Notes: generated from the letters alone by a model not told the origin. Shown: positions 5,883 through 13,110, counted from the first letter of the stretch. The stretch: 13,377 nt of DNA from Candidatus Scatomorpha merdipullorum (GCA_018716795.1 DVJK01000040.1:1-13377), one strand, 5' to 3'. Numbers and translations are program-made.

Positions 5883-7277
5883 CTACATGCCCAGGGCCTC
5901 GAGCAGCTGCTCGAAGGCGTCCTGCAAATTCGTCGCCGTGATATGCTCGCTCGTGGAGACAAAGCCTATGTCCTTCGCCTCAAGGCTGCCGGAGCCGGCA
6001 AACACGTACTGCATCGCGCCCTCGGCCTGAAGCATGACCTCGCCGTAGGAGTTCGAGGCCGAGTATGTGAACCAGGCCAGCTCGGCCTCTATCTGCAGCG
6101 GCGTGAGGAGCATCCCGTCCCAGACCGCGTAAACCGGCCTGCCGGCCTGGTACGCGGCGTATATCTCCGCGCAGCTGAAGTCGGCGCTGAAGCTCGGATC
6201 CGTGCCGGTGACGGTGACGTAGAGCGGGCTTCCGCCGCCCTGCGCGCTTATTGTGACCGTCGAGCCGGTCTGCTCTATCTCCACGTTCTCGCCCGCCGCG
6301 AGCGTGAGGGCGTTCACGCCGTTTATGGTGGCGCTTACCCCGGCCGGGCCGGCCGCGCCGGGCTCTCCCGCGTCGCCCTTGTCGCCCTTCGGCCCCTTGA
6401 TATTCGCGCCGGCCGCCGCGGCCATGCCGCTCTTGCTGGCCGTCCAGCTGAGGTTGCCCTCGGCGTCCAGCGCCGGAGTGTAATAGCCGCCGTCCTCGCC
6501 GGGCGCGCCGTCCGAACCGGGCGCCCCGTCGGCCCCGGGCGCGCCGTTCGCGCCCGCCGGGCCCTGAGGGCCGCGTATGTTCGCGCCGGGCACGGCCGGC
6601 ATACCCGCCGCGCTCGCCGCCCAGCTGAGGTTGCCCTCGGCGTCGACGCCGGGCGTGTAGTAGCCGCCGTCGGCTCCCGCCGCGCCGGGCGCGCCCTGAA
6701 GCTTGCCGCCGTCTATCCACTGCGCCTCGCCCTCGGACTCGGCCCAGGTGTAGATGTTGTAGGGCGCGGAGACGCCGACGTAGTAGTTGTCTCCGAGCGC
6801 CGGGCCCGTCACCGCGGCCTTGAGCTCCGCGAGGCTGTCGAAGCGGCCCAGTATCTCAAGGCCGGAGCCCGTCTCGCCCTTCGGCCCCGCCGGGCCCTGG
6901 GGCCCCGGCGCGCCGTCCGCGCCCTTGGGCCCGCGTATGTTCGCCCCGCTCACCGCGGCCATGCCGCTTTTGCTCGGCGTCCAGCTGAGGTTCCCCTCGC
7001 CGTCGAGCGACGGGGCGTAATAGCCGCCGTCCGCACCGGTCTCACCCTTTGGGCCCTGAGCGCCCGTGTCGCCCTTCGGCCCGGCGGGGCCGGATATGTC
7101 CGCCGGCTCCGGGTTTTCAAGCCCCGCGTCGTTCGTCCAGGAGAGGACGCCGTTCGCGACGCTCGGCACGTAGGCCGGCCCGGGCTCGCCGCGCGGGCCC
7201 TGGACAAGCTTCGCCTGCCCGGCCTCGGCCTCGAGCGCGCCGGGAGTCATGAGCTCGATGCTGAGCGCGCTGCTCAC
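5883..7277 (-). CDS. Collagen-like phage tail fibre/adhesin
   Basis: The 464-residue protein alternates Gly-X-Y collagen runs (about 27-34, 63-84, 116-138, 194-203, 226-252, 284-303) with a recurring module of about 30 residues. The module has the consensus YYxPxxDxEGNLSW, then SGMxA, then GANIxGPxG. There are three clear copies and one degenerate first copy (AYVPSVANGVLSW). One different insert at about 140-194 (GDNYYVGVSAPYNIYTW) is of a kind seen in many fibre proteins. Residues 304-464 form a non-collagen, beta-rich C-terminal region ending in a helix (LQDAFEQLLEALGM), the probable receptor-binding tip. The protein should trimerise and bind the host surface. GTG 7277 is the start: GGAGGTGAT is placed directly before it and GTGA overlaps the upstream stop. 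Confidence 0.9.
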   Translation of the reverse strand: MSSALSIELMTPGALEAEAGQAKLVQGPRGEPGPAYVPSVANGVLSWTNDAGLENPEPADISGPAGPKGDTGAQGPKGETGADGGYYAPSLDGEGNLSWTPSKSGMAAVSGANIRGPKGADGAPGPQGPAGPKGETGSGLEILGRFDSLAELKAAVTGPALGDNYYVGVSAPYNIYTWAESEGEAQWIDGGKLQGAPGAAGADGGYYTPGVDAEGNLSWAASAAGMPAVPGANIRGPQGPAGANGAPGADGAPGSDGAPGEDGGYYTPALDAEGNLSWTASKSGMAAAAGANIKGPKGDKGDAGEPGAAGPAGVSATINGVNALTLAAGENVEIEQTGSTVTISAQGGGSPLYVTVTGTDPSFSADFSCAEIYAAYQAGRPVYAVWDGMLLTPLQIEAELAWFTYSASNSYGEVMLQAEGAMQYVFAGSGSLEAKDIGFVSTSEHITATNLQDAFEQLLEALGM

Positions 7278-7600
7278 AGTATCACCTCCGAGCTCGCGTC
7301 CGCGACGGCGAAGGACTCCATGCGCTGCACGCCCATGACGTTCCCGCCCACGAACTTGACGCGGATATCCAGCGTCACGGAGCCGTTGGCCGGGAAGTCA
7401 AAGGTCTCCGCCTGCGTCAGGGGCAGGTAAAAGCAGCCGTCGGCCGAATTGTACTGCACCTCCTGCGGGAACATCTTCCTCACGCCGTTGCCCAGCGTGA
7501 ACTCCACCTCGGCGATCTCGCTCTCGTCCACCGGCTCGCCGTTGAGCCTTATGAGTATGGGCACCGAGTACTGGTCGCCCTGCTTGACACGTATCGGCAT
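7274..7600 (-). CDS. Small beta-rich tail protein, similar to the N-terminal domain of BppU-type baseplate proteins
   Basis: The protein has 108 residues. It opens MPIRVKQGDQYSVPILIRLN, then alternates short strands (EVEFTLGNGVRKMF, FYLPLTQAETFDF, SVTLDIRVKF) and ends near RMESFAVADASSEVIL. The QGD start followed by an Ig-like strand pattern and a closing VxSxxF-like strand recalls the N-terminal domain of baseplate upper proteins that dock receptor-binding fibres. Here it is a separate gene placed directly before the collagen-like fibre (4-base overlap), so a fibre-adaptor role is a reasonable inference. GGGAGGGAGAT precedes ATG 7600. No Cys-rich region or membrane segment is present. Confidence 0.75.
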   Translation of the reverse strand: MPIRVKQGDQYSVPILIRLNGEPVDESEIAEVEFTLGNGVRKMFPQEVQYNSADGCFYLPLTQAETFDFPANGSVTLDIRVKFVGGNVMGVQRMESFAVADASSEVIL

Positions 7601-7610
7601 ATCTCCCTCC

Positions 7611-9935
7611 CTATCTCACGTACCCCGTACCCCTCACCCGGATGTCGACGGAGACGACCGTCGCCGTCGTGTCCGCGGTGTTGTTTGAGAGTATGAGGTT
7701 ATAGTATGTAAATTTCTTGGCCTTGAGCTTTATCCGGTTCATCTCCGGCACCTGCGCGGCGTCGGCGGTCGAGAAGCTGCACTCGGCGAAGTCCGTCTTG
7801 CGGTCGGTCTTTGCCGTCACCTCGAGATAGCCGTTGTCGTCCGGGCGGATGCCCACCCAGAGCATGGCCGAGTATTTCCGGCGGAAATCCGCGCCGAAGG
7901 GCATGGAGCCGGACTCCCAGTAGGCGTCTATCGCCTCGCCCTCGTCGGAGAAATACTCCGTCGAGAAGTGCCTGAGATAGCCGTCCGCCGTCCCGAAATA
8001 GAGCTCGTCCTTGTAGTTTATGAGGCAGCGCGCGGCGAAGTTCGTGTAGACATACCAGGCGTCGGCGTCTATGCCGTTGACAAGCGCCGTGCCGTCCGCG
8101 CCTATGACGTAGTATTCGTGCGCGTACTTGTCGTAAAAGGCCTTTGCCGTCTCCAGGTCGAAGGAGCGTATCGTCTCGTCGACCCTCTGCGAGACTCGCT
8201 CGGCGTTGCGCTCGTCGCCGCTGAGGCTGCCGGAGGCCGTCGTCCTCCACTCCACGACGCTGCGCGCGTCAAGCGTGCGCGGCCGGTTCTCGACAAGCAC
8301 GGCCTGCCCCGGCGCGCAGCAGCCCACGCTCCTGTTTATGGGCGCGACGTAAAAGCCCGCCGTGACCGAGCCGTCTGCAAGCGTCAGCTGCGCGTAGCCT
8401 ATGCTCCAGGCGCTGTCCAGCTTGAAGGCCAGCAGCCGGTCGTAATGCCTTATCATCGCCGTCACCGGCGTGTTCGCGTCGCCTATGTGGGCGACGTTCA
8501 GCTCGGGGAAATAGTCCGCTCTCGGCAGGCCGTCGAAGTCTATGCCGGAGTAGAAGCAGCGGTTCGTCCCGTCGCCGTAGACGAAGACGCGCGTGTCCTG
8601 CGCGCCGTTGTAGAGCTCGGCACAGCGCATGGCGAGTATCTCCTCCGCCGTGTCGGCGGCGACTGAATAGCCTATCTCTATGCTGTTCGTCCCCTCCGCC
8701 GGCGCGGGCGTGATGGTCACGGTCCCCTCCGTGAGGCTCACGTCGTAGCTGGTTATATCCGTCCCGGAAGCCACATACTGCACATAGTCCACGCTGGCAA
8801 GGTTTTGCTCCGGCAGATGAAACACCGTGGCCGTGCCGTCCGGCGAGACACGCACACGCCTTGCACCGGTCATTTTGTTTATCTGCTCGAGCGCCGTCCC
8901 GCCGCCCGCGGGCGGCACGCTGACGGCGACGAGGGGCCGGTATCCGCCCACGTCCGTGAGCGCCGTGCCGTCCCAGACCTTATACTCCGAGCCGTTGAGC
9001 AGATAGAGCCTGTCCTGGAAGCCGAACATGTGTACGTCCTCGCCCGTGTCAATCGCGCCGCAGGCCGTCTTGCTCCAGGCCCCGTCCTCTGAGCGCGCCA
9101 GCTGCCAGAGATAGCCGTTGCAGGCCGCGCAGAGCACCTCCTGCCCCGCGACGAAGCCCGACCAGAGCCCTCGCACCACCGTGTCCGTCGTGTTCGCCGA
9201 GGCGCTGACGGCGCAGAAGCTCCACTCGAAGTGATCCGCGCTCTGGCTCGCCGCCTCGCACGCGCCCTGGCAGGCCAGCTGGCAGGCGCTCTGGCAGGCG
9301 TCCTCGCAGCTCGACTCGCAAAGGCCCTCGCAGGCCGTCTCGCAGCTCTGGCATGCCGCGCCCTCGCAGCTCTGGCAGACGCCCTGGCAATAGCTCTCGC
9401 AGCCCTCGCAGCTCTGACAGGCCGCGCCCTCGCAGCCCTGGCACACCGCCTGGCAGCCGCTCTCGCAGCCGCCCTCGCAGCTCTCGCAGAAAAGCTCGCA
9501 CATATGCGTGCAGCCCCCTCCCGCCGTATAGCTCACGCTCATCGGATAGGTGTTCGAGGCGTAGAAGTCCGCGTAGGCCGAATCGCTCGAGATGTATACG
9601 TAGTAGGTCCCCGCCGGGTACGAGCCCGCGAAGCTTATGATCGCGCCCGCGCCCGCCGCCGGCGCGGAAAAGACCGCGTCGCGCTCGAGCGAGGCGGGCG
9701 TCGGGTTTGAAAGCTCGCTCGTGCGTATGTCCGCGTACATCGTGCCCGAGGCCAGGCGGCGGTAGGCCGTGACGTTCACCGTGATGCTCTCCGCCGACTG
9801 CTCGAGCGTGAAGCGCAGCGCGCCGACATAGCCCGTCGCGCCGCAGGCGACGGTGTTCCGGCTCGACCAGGCCGAGCCGTTGAGCGGCGAGCCGTTGTGC
9901 CAGTTTTTGAAGCCGCTTATGCTTGCAGCGGGCAT
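7611..9935 (-). CDS. Large tail/stabilization-like protein with N-terminal beta domain and 23-Cys CXXX-type repeat
   Basis: The 774-residue protein has three parts. Residues 1-140 are a beta-rich, Tyr/Ser/Thr-rich domain (YPAGTYYVYISSDSAYADFY). Residues 142-226 hold 23 Cys with spacing of 3, 4 or 5 throughout, mainly C-E/Q-x or C-E/Q-x-x steps, and a duplicated CEGAACQSCE. Residues 235-774 resemble the body of a podovirus-type tail/DNA-stabilization protein with repeated beta-blade-like segments: WSGFVAGQEVLCAACNGYLW, FGFQDRLYLLNGSEYKVWDG, RLLAFKLDSAWSIGY, INYKDELYFGTADGYLRHF. It ends VVSVDIRVRGTGYVR. The start at 9935 has GGGAGGGAGAG before it and overlaps the radical SAM gene by 19 bases. 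I infer that the Cys-rich segment is the substrate of that enzyme and that the C-terminal part belongs functionally with the 143-residue protein upstream. Confidence 0.85.
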   Translation of the reverse strand: MPAASISGFKNWHNGSPLNGSAWSSRNTVACGATGYVGALRFTLEQSAESITVNVTAYRRLASGTMYADIRTSELSNPTPASLERDAVFSAPAAGAGAIISFAGSYPAGTYYVYISSDSAYADFYASNTYPMSVSYTAGGGCTHMCELFCESCEGGCESGCQAVCQGCEGAACQSCEGCESYCQGVCQSCEGAACQSCETACEGLCESSCEDACQSACQLACQGACEAASQSADHFEWSFCAVSASANTTDTVVRGLWSGFVAGQEVLCAACNGYLWQLARSEDGAWSKTACGAIDTGEDVHMFGFQDRLYLLNGSEYKVWDGTALTDVGGYRPLVAVSVPPAGGGTALEQINKMTGARRVRVSPDGTATVFHLPEQNLASVDYVQYVASGTDITSYDVSLTEGTVTITPAPAEGTNSIEIGYSVAADTAEEILAMRCAELYNGAQDTRVFVYGDGTNRCFYSGIDFDGLPRADYFPELNVAHIGDANTPVTAMIRHYDRLLAFKLDSAWSIGYAQLTLADGSVTAGFYVAPINRSVGCCAPGQAVLVENRPRTLDARSVVEWRTTASGSLSGDERNAERVSQRVDETIRSFDLETAKAFYDKYAHEYYVIGADGTALVNGIDADAWYVYTNFAARCLINYKDELYFGTADGYLRHFSTEYFSDEGEAIDAYWESGSMPFGADFRRKYSAMLWVGIRPDDNGYLEVTAKTDRKTDFAECSFSTADAAQVPEMNRIKLKAKKFTYYNLILSNNTADTTATVVSVDIRVRGTGYVR
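9258..9512 (-). repeat. Cys-rich CXXX-type repeat region inside the 774-residue tail protein
   Basis: It encodes 23 Cys in 85 residues (142-226), with successive distances 4,4,3,4,4,4,3,5,3,3,4,4,3,5,3,4,4,4,4,4,4,4. The DNA shows this on the plus strand as recurring GCAG/GCA words followed by CTCG, CTGG or GCC. The block CQ-x-CEGAACQSCE occurs twice, at 165-177 and 187-199, evidence of internal duplication. The last six steps are a regular four-residue register. There are no His clusters and almost no aromatic residues. Confidence 0.9.
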
Positions 9936-11056
9936 CTCTCTCCCTCCCTTTCCTCAATTCTCCGCGCCTCGTCCAGCAAAAGGCGCTTCCAGCGGCAGTA
10001 CGTCTCCGGCACGCGGTTCACCGCGCCGGTGAGCAGATAGTTGTTCGCCGCGCAGCCGCCGTCGCAGACGCGGTCGTATTCGCAGCCCTCGCAGTTTTCT
10101 CCCCTCGCCGGGGCCGCGTCGAAGGCCGCCATGAGCGCGCGGCGCTTATTCTCGTCCGCGCCCGTGAAGACGGAGCCTATCTCAAAAATCCCTCCCTCGT
10201 TGCTCGTGAGCTCCTGGCAGGCGAAAAGCCTCCCGTCCGGGTGCACGGAGGCGAAGCGCGAGGCGCCCAGCCCGCACTTGCCCGCGGCGCGGCACCTGGG
10301 AAGCGCTCGCCATTCCCCGCGCTCCCTCGCCCGCTCTATCGCCCTCAGGTCGCTTCGCGCCTGCTCGAAGGCCGAAAAGCGTATGTATTTGACGCCCCTT
10401 TCGCGGCTCTCCGCCGCGTAGTCGGCGTATTTCCTCATTTCTCCCGCCAGCGCGGCCCAGCTCTCATCGTCCCAGGGCTCGAAGACGTTCGGCGTCACAA
10501 AGAAGCTCCGAAAGCCCTGCGCCGCCGCCCACATAATGCCCTCGAAGGTGAAGCGGCAGCTCGCCGGTATGGCCGTCATGCGAAAGACCGTCCCCGGCCA
10601 GGCCGCGAGTATCATGGGCACGACGCCCCGCAGCCGCTCAAACGTGCCCCGCCCGGCCGCGTCGGGCCGGTTGAAGTCCTGCGCCCTCGCCGAGCCGTCC
10701 ATGGAGAGCAGCAGCGAAAAGCCGTGCTTTTTCATGAACCCAATCCGCTCCGGCGTGAGGAGCGTCCCGTTCGTCGTGACGGAAAAGCGCATCCGCTCGC
10801 CGAGCTCATCGTGCACCCACTCTGTAAGCGGGCGCATTATCCCGTCGAACTTCAAAAGCGGCTCCCCGCCGAAGAAGTTTATCTCCGGCACGGTCCCGGC
10901 CCTGCGCGCGTTCTCAATGAGGAAGCGCGCGGCGGCCTTCGCCGTCTCGAGCGTCATGCTCTCCGGCTCCTTTCGGACGAAGCAGTAGCGGCAGCGCAGG
11001 TTGCACTCGTGCGTCACGACCAGCATGGCGGAGGTAATCTCCGGAAGCGCCCTCAT
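9917..11056 (-). CDS. Radical SAM/SPASM peptide-modifying enzyme (maturase) inside the phage structural operon
   Basis: The 379-residue protein has the radical SAM cluster motif CNLRCRYC (Cys18, Cys22, Cys25) at the N-terminus, then NFFGGEPLL (SAM-binding GGE) near 80, VTTNGTLL near 113 and LLSMDGSA near 135. The C-terminal SPASM pattern is complete: C-x13-G-x4-C around CGLGASRF...GRLFAC, then CEGCEYDRVCDGGC (C-x2-C-x5-C-x3-C), then a final Cys in ETYC. It should therefore carry two auxiliary Fe-S clusters beside the SAM cluster, like anSME and thioether-forming maturases. No RiPP recognition domain precedes Cys18. It overlaps the upstream gene as ATGA and the downstream Cys-rich tail gene by 19 bases. 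The likely substrate is the CXXX region just downstream. A formylglycine-type sulfatase maturase is less likely because no sulfatase is present. Confidence 0.95.
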   Translation of the reverse strand: MRALPEITSAMLVVTHECNLRCRYCFVRKEPESMTLETAKAAARFLIENARRAGTVPEINFFGGEPLLKFDGIMRPLTEWVHDELGERMRFSVTTNGTLLTPERIGFMKKHGFSLLLSMDGSARAQDFNRPDAAGRGTFERLRGVVPMILAAWPGTVFRMTAIPASCRFTFEGIMWAAAQGFRSFFVTPNVFEPWDDESWAALAGEMRKYADYAAESRERGVKYIRFSAFEQARSDLRAIERARERGEWRALPRCRAAGKCGLGASRFASVHPDGRLFACQELTSNEGGIFEIGSVFTGADENKRRALMAAFDAAPARGENCEGCEYDRVCDGGCAANNYLLTGAVNRVPETYCRWKRLLLDEARRIEEREGERCPLQA

Positions 11057-11484
11057 CGCCTCGACCTCTCAATCCCCTCGAAGCGGAAGCAGCGGCCCAG
11101 CCCGTCCATGTAATACCAGCCCTCGTGCTCGTCGGCGTTCGCCTCGGTCACGAGGACGGGCGTGCCCGTGGGCTCGAGCGCGCCCATCTCGTCGGCCTGC
11201 ACGCCGGGGTACATCGTAAGCGCGAGCGAGCTCGAGCCGTTCTCGGTGTACAGCACCTGCGGGTTCTCGGCGTCGACCGTGACGGTATAGCTGCTCAGCA
11301 GCCCCGCCACGTTGACGCTCCCGCCGCGCTTTTGAAGCGCGCCGCCGGCCGTGACCTTGAAGTTTCTCATGACGGCCGCCTCGCCCATCTTGAGCGAGGC
11401 CTCGCCCTCGAGCGCCTCGTTGACGCCCTTCCAGCGCTTTATCTGATAGACCGCCTCGGATATGTTCGTCGGCACCGTCGCCAT
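11053..11484 (-). CDS. Short tail protein resembling the N-terminus of a podovirus-type stabilization protein
   Basis: The protein has 143 residues. It begins ATVPTNISEAVYQIKRWKG, then KMGEAAVMRNFKVTAGGALQ and KRGGS near 33-57. The pattern MxNFxVT-x-GxLxKR is what one expects at the start of phage tail proteins that begin a beta-propeller-like body. Its end, GWYYMDGLGRCFRFEGIERS, stops where the related body would continue, and the missing continuation appears after the Cys-rich region of the 774-residue protein (FEWSFCAVSAS). I infer a gene split by insertion and not a random small gene. The ATG at 11484 has GGAGG before it and lies 13 bases after the adaptor gene. The stop overlaps the radical SAM start. 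The alternative is an independent small head-tail protein. Confidence 0.8.
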   Translation of the reverse strand: MATVPTNISEAVYQIKRWKGVNEALEGEASLKMGEAAVMRNFKVTAGGALQKRGGSVNVAGLLSSYTVTVDAENPQVLYTENGSSSLALTMYPGVQADEMGALEPTGTPVLVTEANADEHEGWYYMDGLGRCFRFEGIERSRR

Positions 11485-11497
11485 GGCCCCGCCTCCC

Positions 11498-11908
11498 TCA
11501 CCAGGCGGCGAATTCGCCGTACTCGACGCCGCCGTAGAGCCTCTCGATATCGTCCACGGAGGCCCGGAAGCGCGAGAGGTAGTAGGCCCTCAGCTCCTCA
11601 TAGCGCTGCTGGTAAAAGCTCGCCGCGCTCGGGTTCTCGTCCACGAGCAGGTTGGCCGCCAGCCCGTAGGGCAGCGCGCTGAGGGCGTAGCTCGTATCGG
11701 CGACCGGCGCCGTGTCGTCCAGCGACTCCACCGGCAGCCAGTCCTCCCTCTCGCCCGTGAGCATTTTGAGCTCGCCTGCCAGCATGTTTATGATGGCAGG
11801 CGTGCGCAGCACATACTCCGCCGTGTCCGAGGTCTGCGCCTCGCCCTCCGCCGAGAGCTCGTCCATGAGCCCCATCGCCGCTTCAAATATGTCTCCCACA
11901 TAAGCCAT
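11498..11908 (-). CDS. Probable head-tail adaptor/connector protein
   Basis: The protein has 136 residues, mostly helical, without a membrane segment. It opens YVGDIFEAAMGLMDELS, has TAEYVLRTPAIINMLAGELK near 29-48, LPYGLAANLLVDENPSAASF near 79-98 with FYQQRYEEL directly after, and ends VDDIERLYGGVEYGEFAAW. Size, the LPYGLAA-LL-ENP-A-SFY helix pattern and the place between the capsid gene and the tail genes fit the gp6/gp4-like connector proteins of tailed phages. The family match is from context and general pattern only. AAAGG lies close before ATG 11908, and the gene follows the capsid gene by about 100 bases that contain two hairpins. Confidence 0.7.
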   Translation of the reverse strand: MAYVGDIFEAAMGLMDELSAEGEAQTSDTAEYVLRTPAIINMLAGELKMLTGEREDWLPVESLDDTAPVADTSYALSALPYGLAANLLVDENPSAASFYQQRYEELRAYYLSRFRASVDDIERLYGGVEYGEFAAW

Positions 11909-11945
11909 TTGCCTTTCTCACCCTCCCCTAAAGAGTCAAATCCCG

Positions 11946-11970
11946 TCGGGGAATTCAAGGAATTCCCCGA
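11946..11970. repeat. Hairpin between capsid and adaptor genes
   Basis: TCGGGGAATTC and GAATTCCCCGA form a perfect 11-bp stem with the 3-base loop AAG. The core GAATTC-AAG-GAATTC is identical to that of the hairpin at 13111-13137 on the other side of the capsid gene. A role in transcript processing or stability is inferred. Confidence 0.75.
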
Positions 11971-11980
11971 CTCCGCTCCG

Positions 11981-12005
11981 CGCGGCGCGCTTGCGGCGCG
12001 CCGCG
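11981..12005 (-). terminator. GC-rich hairpin directly after the capsid stop codon
   Basis: CGCGGCGCGC and GCGCGCCGCG form a perfect 10-bp, all-GC stem with a 5-base loop, 6 bases past the capsid stop. No T-run follows on the minus strand, so it is more likely an attenuator or 3'-end protector of the capsid message than a full terminator; the downstream genes have no visible promoter of their own. Confidence 0.5.
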
Positions 12006-12011
12006 CGCCGT

Positions 12012-13064
12012 TTATGCGGCCGCCTTCTCCGCGACCGCGCTCGGATACTTCCCCTCCGCGTAGGCGTAGGCCCTCAGCAGCTGCCCGCTCGTGAGGTTCA
12101 CCGTGCCGCCGGAGGCGATAAGCTCGCGGGAGGCGCTGTACCTCGGGTCGCTGCCGTCCACGGTGTAATATATCGTCGCGCCCTCCGCCGTGACGGTGAC
12201 GGCGTTGCCCGTGCCGCCGAAGGCCGGGGCGGCCTGGACGCTGTCGCTCGCGCAGTAGACGTAGACGCCGTCGCACTTCTCGGCGAGGACGCCGGCCCAG
12301 TAGCGCACGCGGCCCTCAATGACGTTGCCGTCTATGCCCATGGGATCCTTCTGAATCTTGTACTTCGCGAGCTTCTGCACGAAGGGGCAGGCGTCCCTGT
12401 GCTGGAGGATGAAGTACACGCCCTCGAGCATGTCGCCGTCGGGCACGACGCGCACGTCGAAGCCCGCGACGCGCGGCAGGCGGTTCTCGCTCACGGCCTC
12501 GCTGCCCAGGCGCTCGAGATAGGTCAGGTTCGCGAGGTTGGGCAGCATGGCCGCGTAGGTCTCGGCGATGAAGATGCTGCGGCCGCGGCGGGGCACGCGG
12601 TGGTTATTCATGTAGCTCGCGCCCGCCTGGATGAGGCCGAGCAGCGTCTCCGCCGTCGGGGCCGCGCCGCCCACGACCTTACCCGCGCCGTAGGCCCACT
12701 TGCCGAAGACATAGCTCTCCACCTCGGGTATGACCACGTCGCGTATCTGGACGTGCAGCCTGGCGGAGGCGTCCTTGACGTTGTACTGGTCCTGCGCGTT
12801 GCCCTCGTCGATGGAACCGGTGAAGGAGCGGTCGCGGTCTATCCTGAAGGTCTGGACGCGGTCGCCTATCTCCTCCACATTGCCGTAGCGCGAGGTGCCG
12901 GAGGGGTTGTAGTCGTTCATCTCCATCTTGTCGACGGAGTAGACCGACACCTCGTTGACGCCCGTGAACTCCACGCGGTTGCTGACCGCGCCCGCCAGCA
13001 GACACTCATGCTCAAACGCGTCGTCCACATACTTAGAAAACTTGGAAGCCAGATTAACAGCCAT
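12012..13064 (-). CDS. Phage major capsid protein with C-terminal Ig-like (chitobiase-type) domain
   Basis: The protein has 350 residues. Residues 1-275 read as a capsid protein of the HK97-fold class (P22/clostridial-phage coat-like): AVNLASKFSKYVDDAF at the start, FTGVNEVSVYSVDKMEMNDY near 33-52, RDRSFTGSIDEGNAQDQ near 77-93, and AGFDVRVVPDGDM near 200-212. These are the patterns of coat proteins that line the shell without a cleaved prohead domain. Residues 276-350 hold YYTVDGSDPRYS followed by LTSGQLLRAYAYAEGKYPS, the signature of a chitobiase/beta-hexosaminidase C-terminal Ig-like domain, likely displayed on the capsid surface. GGGAG lies 6 bases before ATG 13064. It is preceded by a probable scaffold gene, the usual order. 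Confidence 0.88.
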   Translation of the reverse strand: MAVNLASKFSKYVDDAFEHECLLAGAVSNRVEFTGVNEVSVYSVDKMEMNDYNPSGTSRYGNVEEIGDRVQTFRIDRDRSFTGSIDEGNAQDQYNVKDASARLHVQIRDVVIPEVESYVFGKWAYGAGKVVGGAAPTAETLLGLIQAGASYMNNHRVPRRGRSIFIAETYAAMLPNLANLTYLERLGSEAVSENRLPRVAGFDVRVVPDGDMLEGVYFILQHRDACPFVQKLAKYKIQKDPMGIDGNVIEGRVRYWAGVLAEKCDGVYVYCASDSVQAAPAFGGTGNAVTVTAEGATIYYTVDGSDPRYSASRELIASGGTVNLTSGQLLRAYAYAEGKYPSAVAEKAAA

Positions 13065-13110
13065 AAAAAACTCCCTTCAAAGTCAAGAATAAGGTAAAAT
13101 TTGAAATACC

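Noticed and set aside
5834..5962. 43-codon N-terminal extension of the lysozyme
   Set aside because: It overlaps the end of the fibre gene, is Arg/Ser/Cys-rich, and the GH25 domain starts exactly at the ATG 5833 with a good ribosome site.
5883..6400. Diversity-generating retroelement target at the fibre tip
   Set aside because: No template repeat or reverse transcriptase is present in the window, and no adenine-biased variable stretch stands out.
5748..7430. A 560-codon plus-strand frame opposite the fibre and lysozyme genes
   Set aside because: It has an Arg/Ala/Val-rich low-complexity translation and mirrors the collagen repeats on the other strand. No family pattern is visible.
9231..9710. 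A plus-strand frame with regular LAxALA repeats
   Set aside because: The repeats are the reverse complement of the Cys codons in the CXXX region, so the pattern is a shadow.
9917..11484. Intein, intron or programmed frameshift joining the 143-residue protein to the downstream tail protein
   Set aside because: The intervening enzyme has its own start, ribosome site and stop. No splice-type Cys/Asn-His ends or slippery site are visible, and the second part has its own strong ribosome site.
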